64,000 bases of DNA from Thermococcus sp. MAR1 (lineage in GTDB: Archaea > Methanobacteriota_B > Thermococci > Thermococcales > Thermococcaceae): assembly GCF_012027305.1 (NCBI RefSeq), contig NZ_SNUF01000001.1, forward strand, positions 930,001 to 994,000, read 5' to 3'. Made by a program: the position numbers and the translations under genes. The notes under the pieces are model-generated. The model saw only the letters and a list, made by a program, of their open reading frames with translations, did not search any database and had not been told where the DNA came from. Each line of letters begins with the position of its first letter. Positions within the stretch are counted from its first letter, which is position 1. Positions 1-9,770 of this stretch are shown piece after piece.

Positions 1-391
1 GGGTGGCGGCGCTCGTTATGGTCCACACGGCGTCTCCGGTGTAGAGGTACACCCCAACCATGTATATCATAAACGCCACTGGCATTACCGCCAGTACGGC
101 CAGGGTTCTGTACCTGACGGTGATGGACTCTTCCTCAAGGAACTTTACCGCACCATAGAATATTAAGCCAGAGAACGCTGGCAACAGGAGGATTCCTATC
201 ATCTGAATGTTGGGATTTGCGAGGGTTGTGGAGAGGATGGCCAGAAAATCGAATATCCACGCCAACGAGAAGGCCAGGGCTGATCTTCTCCGATTACGAA
301 GGTATATACGGAATATCCATCCCGCGGCCACTAGGTCCGCGATCAGGACCATCACGGCCTCGGCAAGTACCAGCGCATGAATGCCATCCAA
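1..391 (-). CDS. Multispanning membrane protein, 3' end cut by window edge
   Basis: An open frame of 130 codons runs off the left edge. It starts at a TTG at 391, with the ribosome-binding site GGGGTGA overlapping the stop codon of the upstream gene at 398-400, so the two are very probably translationally coupled. The visible part has three or four hydrophobic segments separated by short basic or acidic loops (roughly residues 5-27, 42-60, 68-83 and 98-117) and looks like an integral membrane protein. I do not recognise the family. The operon link to an adenylate-forming enzyme-like protein is the only functional hint. The frame has no ATG at its head, so automatic callers may miss it. Confidence 0.7.
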   Translation of the reverse strand, partial: MDGIHALVLAEAVMVLIADLVAAGWIFRIYLRNRRRSALAFSLAWIFDFLAILSTTLANPNIQMIGILLLPAFSGLIFYGAVKFLEEESITVRYRTLAVLAVMPVAFMIYMVGVYLYTGDAVWTITSAAT

Positions 392-397
392 TACGTC

Positions 398-1456
398 TCA
401 CCCCACTTTCCTTTCGGGATCCCCAAACCCGTCCCATTTAAACGGCCGATGCGGAGGAGTTCTGAGAGCAGTTTCATCCTCAAATTTAACGACCAAGACT
501 TCGGGTCTGGCTATCACCATGGCCACCCTTCCCCTCTCGTGGCGCTTCACTATCCTGTACCCATCGGCCTCCTTCCTCATTGGGAAGATTATCGTGAACG
601 GATAGTTGGGATAGTACCAGAACTCCTTGCCCCTGTGTATGCCCATCAGATCGCCAATGAGATAATAGCCGTAGAGGGGTATAAGCTTTGCGCCCTCGAA
701 TTTCGCACCTAATGCCTCGAAGAATTCGTGGTTCACACCCACGCCGCTGATTATCGCCGTCTCGATGTCCTCGCTGTACGGTTCAAAAAGCGCCATAAGC
801 GGAGGCGCCGAGCGTACGGTGTTTATAGAGTCTCGCTCCATGATGCGGTTCGTGTACCTAACCAGTGGATCCAGTATCTTTAAAACAGCTTCCAACCCCT
901 GGGTCTCGTAAACTTTCTTCAACCCATCGGTTTCCATACCTATGAAGTACAGCAAACCCCCGTAGCTCCACACCAGCTCGCTGATCTCTTCCTGAAACCA
1001 TCCGTAGGGACCGTGGGCAATGGTTCTCATCCGGTGCTTCTCGTCGTAAGTCTTGTTGAGGGCGTAAACTTCATCTAGAGACGTTCTCAAATATCTATGA
1101 ACGGCGAAAAGATATCCCCTGTCCCAGTGACCAATGGCCCGCTCCCTGGTGGTTCCAGAGGACTGATAGAACCTAATCTTCCCGGTGTATCCGTCGGGAA
1201 CGAAGTCCACCCAGTTGTGCCTGAGGTATTCCTCCTCCACGATGAGTCCGGAATTAAAAATATTCTCAAAAACTTCCTCCAGAGTCCCTTGGAATATTGA
1301 ATCCAAATCCGGCCGAAGCTCTGCGGAGACTCTCCTCCAGTAGGGGGTGGTTTGAAAATGAAACTCAAAAACCTCTCTGAGATACTCTGTTACAGTGAAG
1401 TCATTAATCTTCAGTGGATTTTTATACAAACTACCAAGTATCTCCCCATAGTTCAT
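398..1456 (-). CDS. PaaK-like adenylate-forming protein, short form
   Basis: A 352-residue protein related to phenylacetate-CoA ligase (PaaK) and LuxE-like acyl-activating enzymes, which use ATP to form an acyl-adenylate. The phosphate-binding motif SSGTTRERAIGH lies at residues 99-110, but the usual GKP segment after SGTT is absent. The aromatic-G-x-T-E motif is replaced by a tyrosine-rich YGYY stretch, and the protein ends soon after a DGFGDP segment, without an obvious small C-terminal domain. It diverges from a second PaaK-like gene across 115 bp and is followed by a membrane protein. No ribosome-binding site precedes the ATG, and a TATA-like ATTTTTATA on the minus strand about 25 bases upstream suggests a leaderless transcript. 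Substrate unknown. Confidence 0.72.
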   Translation of the reverse strand: MNYGEILGSLYKNPLKINDFTVTEYLREVFEFHFQTTPYWRRVSAELRPDLDSIFQGTLEEVFENIFNSGLIVEEEYLRHNWVDFVPDGYTGKIRFYQSSGTTRERAIGHWDRGYLFAVHRYLRTSLDEVYALNKTYDEKHRMRTIAHGPYGWFQEEISELVWSYGGLLYFIGMETDGLKKVYETQGLEAVLKILDPLVRYTNRIMERDSINTVRSAPPLMALFEPYSEDIETAIISGVGVNHEFFEALGAKFEGAKLIPLYGYYLIGDLMGIHRGKEFWYYPNYPFTIIFPMRKEADGYRIVKRHERGRVAMVIARPEVLVVKFEDETALRTPPHRPFKWDGFGDPERKVG

Positions 1457-1571
1457 AGTGACAATTTAAAAAACTTGTATAAAAATATTTCCTGTTGAAA
1501 CTTATTCTACAAGTTGGAAAAATCTCAATTGTTATATAATCCAAAGTAATGTATTGTTCCGGTGAGTTTAC
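1457..1571. promoter_or_regulatory. Divergent promoter region with 8-bp inverted repeat
   Basis: AT-rich region between two divergent PaaK-like genes. AACTTGTA at 1472-1479 and TACAAGTT at 1508-1515 form a perfect 8-bp inverted repeat with a 28-bp spacer. The left arm overlaps the minus-strand TATA-like element (about 1479-1487). The plus-strand TATA box TTATATAAT is at 1532-1540 and a GGTGA site at 1561-1565 precedes the ATG at 1572. The placement would suit a dimeric regulator bridging both promoters. The function is inferred. Confidence 0.5.
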
Positions 1572-2855
1572 ATGGCTTTGGTTGTTGGAAGGGTTGATAG
1601 GGAGGGGGTTGATGACCTTAGATACACTCTTGGAAAAGCCCTAGAGACGACACGATTCTGGCAGGAGAAGTTCTCAGGAGTTGACCCCGATGAACTATCC
1701 ATAGAGGACCTCGCCAGTCTCGTTGATGCCGTAAAGATAACCCCCTGCGATCTCTACGACATCGATAGGGTATGGCCCGATTATATCCAAGATGCCCGGA
1801 TATTTTACACCGTGATGCGGACGAGCGGAACAACTGGGAAGCCCAAGAGAATAGCCTACACCCGAGACGACCGCTTCCGGACTGCCCGTCAGATAGAGCC
1901 ATGGGTCAGAGAGTACATGGACAAAGGTGATAGAATCGCCTCGTTTTTCCCACCGCTACCATCTTCATCCGGAATGTTTGCCTTCGGGAGCTTTGAAGCG
2001 CTCAACGCAAAGTCCGCCTACTACCAGATACCGATCCAGTACCTCCTCGACAAGGAGATGCTCCTTAAGGAGCTAAACTACATAAAACCCACCGCTCTCT
2101 TCTGTCTGACGGCGACTGCCTACAACCTCGGCCTCGTTCTCCCAGAGTCCATAAAGAAGGATATCCAGACGATAGTGGTAGGCGGCGAGACACTTACCCC
2201 CGAGCTCGCGAGGGCGACCCTTGAGCTGTTTGAAAACGCTGTGATAATAGACAACTTCGGCTCGACGGAGGATGCCATAACCGGCTACCGCGTCATCACG
2301 AAGAAGAAAGCCACTAAATTCAACTTCGAGGAGTCCATAGTCGTCCTCAAAGACAACGGCGACGGCTACGACGAATACAAGCGCATCTACATAACCAAGG
2401 TCATGAGAGAGGGCGAGCTCACTGGTCTGCCCCTCTTCAACTACGACATCGGCGACCTCGCAAGGATTGAAGACGGCGAGGTCAAGAACATAATCCGCAT
2501 CAAGGATGTCGTAACGCTCGCAGGAGCCAAGCTCCACATCGACCAAGTGATGGAGATAGTCTACGATCATCCGGACCTCCTTGACTTCGTGATAATCTAC
2601 TACCCACTCTCACCCGAGAACCCCAAGCCGAAGGCCATACTCCGCGTTGCCTACAGCGGAGAAAAGCCAGCGGGAATAGAGGACGAGGTTAGGGAGCTCA
2701 TCTACGAGGCAAACAACCCGGTTCGCTACGAGGTGGAGGAGTCCAAGCAGGCAGAGCTGGTCATTGAGGCGGTTCCCCTTGAGAAGCTCAGGGCTGACCT
2801 CCCTAAGAGGCTCGGAAAGACCAAGAGGATATACATCGTCGGCAAGGATCTCTGA
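1572..2855 (+). CDS. PaaK-like phenylacetate-CoA ligase family protein
   Basis: A 427-residue member of the adenylate-forming superfamily closest in appearance to phenylacetate-CoA ligases. Visible motifs are the phosphate loop TSGTTGKPKR (residues 84-93), the aromatic/acidic motif DNFGSTED (227-234) and the YDIGD nucleotide-ribose motif (291-295), followed by a C-terminal domain of normal size. All core motifs are intact, so it is probably an active acyl-CoA ligase or acyl-adenylate former; which acid it activates is not evident. Start chosen at the ATG with GGTGA six bases upstream and a TATA box at 1532-1540. It is longer and better preserved than the divergent partner at 398-1456. Confidence 0.8.
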   Translation: MALVVGRVDREGVDDLRYTLGKALETTRFWQEKFSGVDPDELSIEDLASLVDAVKITPCDLYDIDRVWPDYIQDARIFYTVMRTSGTTGKPKRIAYTRDDRFRTARQIEPWVREYMDKGDRIASFFPPLPSSSGMFAFGSFEALNAKSAYYQIPIQYLLDKEMLLKELNYIKPTALFCLTATAYNLGLVLPESIKKDIQTIVVGGETLTPELARATLELFENAVIIDNFGSTEDAITGYRVITKKKATKFNFEESIVVLKDNGDGYDEYKRIYITKVMREGELTGLPLFNYDIGDLARIEDGEVKNIIRIKDVVTLAGAKLHIDQVMEIVYDHPDLLDFVIIYYPLSPENPKPKAILRVAYSGEKPAGIEDEVRELIYEANNPVRYEVEESKQAELVIEAVPLEKLRADLPKRLGKTKRIYIVGKDL

Positions 2856-2938
2856 TTCTGCCGTTCTTTCCCTTCCAATTTTGTCACAATGCCGAAAATT
2901 TATATAAGGCTCTTCTCAAACTTCCAGCGGTGGTGTAG

Positions 2939-4189
2939 ATGGATGGGAAAATCATTCACGATGGCATTCATGGTAGCATGAAACTCACCGGCATTATCCT
3001 TGACCTCGTCAAGACCCCGGAGTTTCAGAGGCTCAGAAACATAAGACAGCTCGGCCTAGCCTACCTCGTCTATCCGGGTGCCAACCACTCCCGCTTTGAG
3101 CACTCCCTCGGCGCGTGGCACCTCGCCAAGAGGCTCTCACAGGAAGTCGGCCTGGATGAGAACGAGAGCATGCTCCTGCAGGTAGGAGCCCTGCTTCACG
3201 ACATCGGGCACGGTCCCTTCAGCCACACCTTTGAGAGCATATACAAGCACTACGTCAAGGAGCACGACCACATGCACCTCGGCCAGGATATGGTGCTAGG
3301 AAAGGTGAACATAACTGAGAGCGAGAATGGGGGAAGGATCCCGGAGATAATTGAGAGTTATTCCTATGACTTCACGCCCAGGGACGTTGCCGACCTCATA
3401 CGCGGGAAGCACAAAAAGCATTACCTTGGCCACATGCTGCACGGCGATGTTGATGTTGACCAGCTCGACTACCTTGTGAGGGACGCCCACTACACCGGCG
3501 TCGCCCACGGTATAATAGACCTTGAGAGGTTGCTGAAGGTTCTTAAAATCCACGGTGGGGAGCTAGTCGTTGACGAGAAGGGTATAGAGGCCGTCGAGGG
3601 CATGATGGTGGCCCGCTCGCTGATGTACTCGCGCGTCTATTTCCATCACACGGTCAAGATAGCTGAGGGGATGCTGACCAGAGCCCTAGAGTTTGCCCTA
3701 GAGGAGGGTTACCTCTGGGACTTTTGGAGAATGACCGACTGCAGAGTCCTGGTCGAGCTGGAGGACCTCGAGGGTTTTCCGGCCGAGATGGTGAGGCGCA
3801 TAAAGTACCGCGAGCTTTACAAGGCCGCGGTTCTTGCGAGTGCGGACGAGCTGACGGGCGAGGAGAAGAGGGAACTCCTAACGGCATACAGAAACGTGAG
3901 GCGGAGGCAGGAGATAGAAAGAACCCTCGCGGAGATGGTCGGCGCGAGGGAGGGCGAGGTCATCCTTGAGTTCAGCATAGCAGACCTCATGCTCAGCGAA
4001 CCGAGGCTCAAGGCGACTGAAATAAACGTCCTCCTGGGCAACGGGGAGCTTCAGCCACTTACCAAGGTTACCCCACTTGCCAACGCCCTTAAGAGACGCC
4101 AGACGCCGCGCTGGGCAGTCCTCATAGCTGCGCCAAAGGAGTACGTCCCGAAGGTAAGGGAAGTCTGGAGAAAAGTTATCTTCAGCTGA
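2939..4189 (+). CDS. HD-superfamily phosphohydrolase (SAMHD1/dNTPase-like)
   Basis: A 416-residue protein of the HD family related to deoxynucleotide triphosphohydrolases and SAMHD1. Metal-binding candidates are H50 and H55 (in NHSRFEH), the HD pair at 87-88 (LLHDIGHG) and an aspartate in VDVDQLDYLVRD at 171-182, the classical H...HD...D pattern. It probably hydrolyses nucleotides, but substrate and direction cannot be read from sequence. A strong TATA box (TTTATATAA, 2899-2907) and GGTGGTG lie just upstream of the ATG. Its last 8 bases overlap the 3' end of the convergent HTH regulator gene. Confidence 0.85.
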   Translation: MDGKIIHDGIHGSMKLTGIILDLVKTPEFQRLRNIRQLGLAYLVYPGANHSRFEHSLGAWHLAKRLSQEVGLDENESMLLQVGALLHDIGHGPFSHTFESIYKHYVKEHDHMHLGQDMVLGKVNITESENGGRIPEIIESYSYDFTPRDVADLIRGKHKKHYLGHMLHGDVDVDQLDYLVRDAHYTGVAHGIIDLERLLKVLKIHGGELVVDEKGIEAVEGMMVARSLMYSRVYFHHTVKIAEGMLTRALEFALEEGYLWDFWRMTDCRVLVELEDLEGFPAEMVRRIKYRELYKAAVLASADELTGEEKRELLTAYRNVRRRQEIERTLAEMVGAREGEVILEFSIADLMLSEPRLKATEINVLLGNGELQPLTKVTPLANALKRRQTPRWAVLIAAPKEYVPKVREVWRKVIFS

Positions 4190-5141
4190 AGAGTTCCTTC
4201 TTTATCTCCTTCTTGAGCTCCTCTATCATCTCTATGAGTTCGTCGGCGTCTCTGACTTCCTCAAGACTTTCCTTCGGTATCAACGGGACCTCACCGACAA
4301 CCTCGGTTCTGGTCTTTTCCAGGATGAAAACGCCGTCGCTGTTGATTATCTTGCTGACCTCCGTCACCATCTCGGCCCGTTTCACCGTTGAACGAGTCTT
4401 CGTCTCGTCTATCCCTGTGAGGATGTTGAATTCATCCTCCTTGGACACCGCGTTGAAGGGCGCCTTTTTGACCTTCACGACTCCAAGGCCCAGTCCCTTG
4501 AGACGTTCAAAAATCTCCCTTTCAAGGGGGCTCTCCGGAGTCACGTTGAGGTTGGCCTCGACCGTTGAATGGAGTATGTCAATCGGCTCCGCAAGGGGCT
4601 CGTCGAACAGTTCCTCAAGCCTTATCGCAACCTCAAGCGACACCGCTTGCTCACCGCGCTCGTAGTTTATCAGGCTCTTGCGTGAGACTCCCAAGAGTTG
4701 CGCCAGCTCGTTCACGGAATAGCCGTACTTCTCCCTCAGCCTTTTAAGAAGCCCGCCGTTTATCCTTACGTAGAAGCCACCACGCTCGGCGAATATCGCC
4801 GGCAACTCGTTCTCGACGAGGACGTCGTACAGGGTCTCGGGCCTGAGCGCGTATATTCCAAACCTCTCGTAAACTACACCCTCTTCCAGCTCAGCGTTCT
4901 TCGTCTTCAGCCCCACTATCAGTGGCGAGGCCTTGAAAAACTTGGAGAGTCTCTTTAAGTCTTCGGCCTGCTCCTCGGTGACGGTATCTATGTTTGTGGC
5001 CACCTTGACGAAGAGCAGGAGGAGTAACCTGCTCGCCACTATGTCGAAGCACGAGCCCTTGAAGTCCATCCGTGCCGTTTTGTATCCCGTGCCCCTGAGT
5101 ATTGCCTCGACGGTTCTTATGAGCCTTTCCCTGTCCATCAT
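4182..5141 (-). CDS. Archaeal HTH-type transcriptional regulator
   Basis: A 319-residue protein matching the conserved euryarchaeal family annotated as putative HTH-type regulator. A Cro/C1-type helix-turn-helix is visible at about residues 131-165 (LREKYG, LAQLLGVSRKSLINYERG). The N-terminal ~110 residues look like a restriction-endonuclease-like fold domain, and the C-terminus is a charged helix rich in E and K. It is divergent from an acetyltransferase gene over only 41 bp and convergent with the HD gene. Two adjacent ATGs are possible (5141 and 5138). A TATA-like CTTTATTAAG about 25 bases upstream suggests a leaderless mRNA. Target genes unknown. Confidence 0.8.
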   Translation of the reverse strand: MMDRERLIRTVEAILRGTGYKTARMDFKGSCFDIVASRLLLLLFVKVATNIDTVTEEQAEDLKRLSKFFKASPLIVGLKTKNAELEEGVVYERFGIYALRPETLYDVLVENELPAIFAERGGFYVRINGGLLKRLREKYGYSVNELAQLLGVSRKSLINYERGEQAVSLEVAIRLEELFDEPLAEPIDILHSTVEANLNVTPESPLEREIFERLKGLGLGVVKVKKAPFNAVSKEDEFNILTGIDETKTRSTVKRAEMVTEVSKIINSDGVFILEKTRTEVVGEVPLIPKESLEEVRDADELIEMIEELKKEIKKELFS

Positions 5142-5182
5142 TTTTAAATACGCAAAGGGCTTAATAAAGTTAAGGTGTTCGC
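5142..5182. promoter_or_regulatory. Compact 41-bp divergent promoter
   Basis: Back-to-back promoters in 41 bp. TTTTTAAATA (5142-5151) is placed for rightward transcription of the acetyltransferase, and CTTTATTAAG on the minus strand (about 5160-5169) for leftward transcription of the HTH regulator. AAGGTG just before 5183 is the ribosome-binding site for the rightward gene. One core promoter may sterically exclude the other. This is inference from layout. Confidence 0.5.
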
Positions 5183-5713
5183 ATGAGGCCGATAATCGTT
5201 AAGGGTAATCTGGTCTCCCTTGGCGTGCTCCTCCGAGAGGACTTGAAGCACGCTTGGGTTTGGTACAACGACCGCGACGTCAGGCGCTACCTCTCATTCT
5301 CGGAGGAGATATTCTTCTACGAGGACGAGCTGGAGTGGTACGAGGCTCTGAGACGGGAGAAGAAGCACGAAAAAGTTTTTGCAATCATAGAAAACTCCTC
5401 GCGCTCCCTCGTTGGCCTTATAGGCCTTCACAGGATAGACTACCACAACGGTAGGGCAGAGCTCGGTTACTTCCTGGCCAAGGAGTACTGGGGGCACGGA
5501 TATGCCAGCGAGGCCGTAAAGCTCGCCCTTGAATATGCCTTTGACTGGCTCAACCTGCGAAAGGTCTATGCCTACGTCTTCGAAACCAACATCCCCTCCA
5601 TCCGGGTGCTGGAGAAGAACGGCTTCAGGCTGGCAGGCCGCTGGAGGAAGCATCAGTACGTGCCGGGGGAGGGCTTCGTTGATGTGCTGATGTACGAGAG
5701 GTTTAGGGAATAG
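5183..5713 (+). CDS. GNAT N-acetyltransferase, RimJ/RimL-like
   Basis: A 176-residue single-domain GNAT acetyltransferase, predicted to transfer acetyl from acetyl-CoA to an amine or protein N-terminus. The acetyl-CoA-binding motif A is at about residues 94-118 (LGYFLAKEYWGHGYASEA, with the Q/RxxGxG/A-like turn WGHGYA), and the C-terminal IRVLEKNGF motif is typical of RimJ/RimL proteins. ATG chosen with AAGGTG seven bases upstream. The acceptor substrate cannot be predicted; ribosomal protein modification is possible from family precedent only. Confidence 0.85.
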   Translation: MRPIIVKGNLVSLGVLLREDLKHAWVWYNDRDVRRYLSFSEEIFFYEDELEWYEALRREKKHEKVFAIIENSSRSLVGLIGLHRIDYHNGRAELGYFLAKEYWGHGYASEAVKLALEYAFDWLNLRKVYAYVFETNIPSIRVLEKNGFRLAGRWRKHQYVPGEGFVDVLMYERFRE

Positions 5714-5770
5714 CGGGCCACTTGAGGGGGCTCCGGTTGATTTTTAAACCCCCTCCCTTTTCTCTCAACG

Positions 5771-7045
5771 ATGAGGCTTCACATCGGAATCGACGACACC
5801 GATTCACCCAACGGCATGTGCACCACGTACCTCGGTGCCCTCCTTTACAGGGAGCTTTCCAGTCTAGCGGAGCCCATCGACCTGCCGAGGCTTATCAGAC
5901 TCAACCCGAACATCCCCTACAAAACGAGGGGAAACGGAGCGGTCGCGATGACCTTCGAGGTCGAGGAGGATTTGATCCCAGAAATCAAAGATACCGTCCT
6001 TTTTTACGTAAACCAGCTTTCTGACTTCACCCACGAGAACACCAACCCGGGAGTTGTCTTTTTTGAAGGTGAAATTCCCGGGGAGCTCCGCGAGTTTTCG
6101 CTTAAAGCTCTGAGGGAGCACGTTAAGATCGAAGATGCCGAAAGGGTCGCGAGAAAAGTTGGGGCAGAGTACTTCAAGTTCAAGCTCGGCAGAGGGATAA
6201 TCGGCGCGCTCGCTTCCCTCGGCTACCCTCTTGAGCGCTTCACCTACGAGTTGCTGGCTTATCGCGAGCCCGAGAACTGGGGAACTCCGAGGAGAGTGGA
6301 GGAGGAGAGCGTTTTTATGGCAGACCGCTGGAGTTTCCCTTTCACCTATGACAACGTTGACCCCTACAAGAGGAGCGTCCTCATAACACCGCACGGCAAA
6401 GACCCCGTTCTCGTTGGAATCCGCGGGATTGACAGAGGAAAAGTCCTACAGACCTTCGAGCGGGTTCGCTTTGGGGAGCCTGTCGCCTTTTACCAGCTCT
6501 ACAAGACCAACCAGAACACCGACGACCACCTTACCCCAAAGAAAATCGGCGAACTGAAGCTCTACGACAGCGCGGTAGTTAGGGGCAGGGTTGCGAGCCC
6601 TTACTGGGAGAAAGGCCGGCACGTCTTCTTCGAGCTGGAGGACGAGACGGGAAAAATCAGAGTAGCGGCCTTTGAGCCGACGAAGAAGTTCCGCAATTAC
6701 GTGAGGAAGCTTTTGCCGGGCGATGAAATCATCGCGGCCGGTGGCGTTAAGGAGCACGAGGGCGTTCTGACGCTCAACCTCGAAAAGTTCTATCCGGTGA
6801 CGCTCGTCCCCAGAATCGAGTACCGAAAGCCCAGGTGCCCGCGCTGTGGAGGGACGATGAAGAGCAAGGGCAACTATTTGAAGTGCAAGCGTTGCGGTTA
6901 TAGAATGCCGAAGAAGCTCATTCCGGTCGAAGTTCCGCGCGAGCTGGAGAGGAAGATTTATGAAGTCCCTCCGGATGCCAGAAAGCACCTGTCGAGGCCG
7001 CTGGTGCTTTCTGGTGGTGAGGAGAGGATTTTGGGACTTTTGTGA
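5771..7045 (+). CDS. tiaS: tRNA(Ile2) 2-agmatinylcytidine synthetase TiaS
   Basis: A 424-residue protein with the full TiaS layout: N-terminal IGIDDTD (residues 5-11), central kinase-like region with the HENTNPG segment, an OB-fold around residues 270-350 and a C-terminal zinc ribbon with Cys356, 359, 372 and 375. TiaS uses ATP and agmatine to modify C34 of the CAU anticodon of tRNA-Ile2, so that AUA is read as isoleucine; this is an essential archaeal function. A TATA box (TTTTTAAACC, 5741-5750) sits about 25 bases before the ATG, so the mRNA is probably leaderless. Monocistronic. Confidence 0.93.
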   Translation: MRLHIGIDDTDSPNGMCTTYLGALLYRELSSLAEPIDLPRLIRLNPNIPYKTRGNGAVAMTFEVEEDLIPEIKDTVLFYVNQLSDFTHENTNPGVVFFEGEIPGELREFSLKALREHVKIEDAERVARKVGAEYFKFKLGRGIIGALASLGYPLERFTYELLAYREPENWGTPRRVEEESVFMADRWSFPFTYDNVDPYKRSVLITPHGKDPVLVGIRGIDRGKVLQTFERVRFGEPVAFYQLYKTNQNTDDHLTPKKIGELKLYDSAVVRGRVASPYWEKGRHVFFELEDETGKIRVAAFEPTKKFRNYVRKLLPGDEIIAAGGVKEHEGVLTLNLEKFYPVTLVPRIEYRKPRCPRCGGTMKSKGNYLKCKRCGYRMPKKLIPVEVPRELERKIYEVPPDARKHLSRPLVLSGGEERILGLL

Positions 7046-7150
7046 AGTGAAATAATTGGTAATCACAATTATCATAACGGTGATTATCATTGATTGATTT
7101 GCATTCACCCTGCAAAGGGATTTAAAAAGAGTTTGCAGTGAGGATACAAT
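7046..7150. repeat. Convergent spacer with two perfect 7-bp inverted repeats
   Basis: AT-rich spacer between two convergent 3' ends. TAATCAC (7060-7066) and GTGATTA (7080-7086) form one inverted repeat. CTGCAAA (7110-7116) and TTTGCAG (7132-7138) form a second, whose 15-base loop contains TTTAAAAAG. ATTATCAT also occurs twice, at 7068-7075 and 7083-7090. These may act as transcription barriers or be remnants of a lost element. No function is established. Confidence 0.4.
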
Positions 7151-7603
7151 CTATCTAATGACTTCAATCGCGTTAATGCCCTCAAAGTCAGAATCAAAGG
7201 TCGCTATCCGTGGAATGCCGTGCTTCATGCAGGTCGCGAGGATCGTTGCATCGCTTGGCAGGAGGCCGTACATGGCGGCAACCTCTTTTATTATTTCGGC
7301 TCTATCTTCATCGGGGAGGATATCAATCCCAGCATCCCCGATGAGACCTAAGACCATGGAAAACGCCGTTTCAATCAGTTTTAAACCATCTGTAGTCTTG
7401 ACGAATCGCTTTACATCGTAGATGTTAGAAATTCCGTGTTTCTCTTTGGCGAGCTTCCTAAAAGAGACGTAAACTGCTTCGTTGATTGAAATCGGAGAAA
7501 TAACCAGCTCGTCTTCTGAAGTTAGTATGTCCCTCGCTCTTGGAGTTAAGGACGTCGTGAAAAGAAAGTTGTAGATGATGTTGGCGTCAATGTATGTCCT
7601 CAA
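7151..7603 (-). CDS. vapC: VapC-type PIN-domain ribonuclease toxin
   Basis: A 150-residue PIN-domain protein. The acidic active-site set is visible as D6 (YIDANI), E42 (INEAVY), D118 (PSDATIL) and D137/D139 (TFDSDF). PIN toxins of VapBC modules are metal-dependent RNases that cut tRNA or rRNA until bound by the antitoxin. It overlaps the upstream antitoxin gene by 4 bases (7600-7603), the usual coupling in such pairs. The target RNA is unknown. Confidence 0.87.
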   Translation of the reverse strand: MRTYIDANIIYNFLFTTSLTPRARDILTSEDELVISPISINEAVYVSFRKLAKEKHGISNIYDVKRFVKTTDGLKLIETAFSMVLGLIGDAGIDILPDEDRAEIIKEVAAMYGLLPSDATILATCMKHGIPRIATFDSDFEGINAIEVIR

Positions 7604-7818
7604 AGCCCTTTAGATAGAGCGTAGGTGTCAAGCTCCTCAACGGAAGCCTTTCCGAGTATTCCCATGTAGCTCTCAACGGGAAGTTTCTTACGTTTTTTCT
7701 TTGATTTTAATTCAAGGTAGATTCGAAGGGCTTCAAGCTCAAGCTCTCTTTCAATGGTCCGTTTGGTCTCCTCACTAACCTTACCGGGTAGTTTCACGCG
7801 AAGGGTTACCTCTTCCAT
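7600..7818 (-). CDS. vapB: VapB-type antitoxin
   Basis: A 72-residue protein just upstream of, and overlapping, the PIN toxin gene. It has an N-terminal beta strand (VTLRVKLP) suitable for a dimerising DNA-binding fold, a central amphipathic helix and a basic KKKRKK patch around residues 39-45. The C-terminal segment MGILGKASVEELD is the sort of sequence that wraps around a PIN toxin. It should neutralise VapC and repress its own promoter. The call rests on context as much as on sequence. Confidence 0.8.
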   Translation of the reverse strand: MEEVTLRVKLPGKVSEETKRTIERELELEALRIYLELKSKKKRKKLPVESYMGILGKASVEELDTYALSKGL

Positions 7819-7858
7819 GCTCCCACCGCTCTTAGTTTGGGGTTCATTAGATATAACC

Positions 7859-8940
<1,082 letters not shown>

Positions 8941-9747
8941 ATGCCGGTGAAGATAGATCTAAACGGCCTCGGGGTCATAGTCACGGCATCATCGCGAGGC
9001 ATAGGCTTCAACGTTGCAAAGGAGCTGTTGAAAAGGAACGCGCGCGTAGTAATAAGCTCCCAGAACGAGGAGAACCTGAAGAAGGCCCTGGATGAGCTTT
9101 CAAGCTACGGTGAGGTTTATTCCGTCAGGACAAACCTCTTTGACCAGAACGACCTTGAGAACCTCGTCAAAAAAAGCTGGGAACTTCTTGGAGAAATTGA
9201 TGCCCTCATTTGGAACGCTGGAAACGTCCGCTGCGAGCCGTGCCTCCTCCACGAGGCAAGCTATATCGACTGGATCGAGGCCTCTGCCCTCCACACGGTC
9301 GCCCCGGGCTACCTGACAACGCTTCTCGTTCAGGCATGGCTCGAGAGAAAAAGGAAGGGCATTCTCGTTTACCTCAACTCAGTCTCGATTAAAGAGCCCA
9401 TGCCCCCGCTGGTCTTAGCCGATGTAACGCGGGCGGGGCTGGTTCAGCTGGCGAAAAGCGTTTCTCGGACGTACGGGAAGAGAGGCATTAGGGCATACTC
9501 CGTCCTGCTCGGTAGCTTCGATACACCTGGAGCGAGGGAGAACCTCAAGGCCGTTGCCGAGTCTAGGGGTGAGACCTTTGAGGAAACCTGGGAGCGGGAG
9601 GTTCTGGCCAGAACGCCCCTCCACAGGACTGGCAGATGGGACGAGCTCGGCTCGCTCGTGGCTTTCCTCCTGAGCGAGGAAGCGGAGTACATGCTCGGCT
9701 CGACCGTTGTCATAGACGGCGCGATGACGAGGGGGATAGACATTTAA
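8941..9747 (+). CDS. SDR-family protein with replaced catalytic Tyr and Lys
   Basis: A 268-residue protein with a classical short-chain dehydrogenase fold: cofactor glycine motif TASSRGIG (15-22), NAG motif at 92-94 and candidate catalytic Ser147. In active enzymes a Tyr lies 13 residues after this Ser and a Lys four further on. Here those positions are Ala160 and Arg164 (LADVTRAG), so the normal Ser-Tyr-Lys proton relay is missing. An SDR subgroup resembling beta-ketoacyl reductases but lacking the standard tetrad has been described, and this gene probably belongs to it. The ATG at 8941 is preferred to an upstream in-frame start because it lies 25 bases from the TATA box and aligns with family N-termini. 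Confidence 0.85.
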   Translation: MPVKIDLNGLGVIVTASSRGIGFNVAKELLKRNARVVISSQNEENLKKALDELSSYGEVYSVRTNLFDQNDLENLVKKSWELLGEIDALIWNAGNVRCEPCLLHEASYIDWIEASALHTVAPGYLTTLLVQAWLERKRKGILVYLNSVSIKEPMPPLVLADVTRAGLVQLAKSVSRTYGKRGIRAYSVLLGSFDTPGARENLKAVAESRGETFEETWEREVLARTPLHRTGRWDELGSLVAFLLSEEAEYMLGSTVVIDGAMTRGIDI

Positions 9748-9770
9748 GGCCTCCCTCCCTTCCCACACCC

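Noticed and set aside
7151-7818. Considered whether the PIN gene pair was a remnant of a larger mobile element
   Set aside because: Both genes are complete, with no transposase, integrase or target-site duplication beside them.
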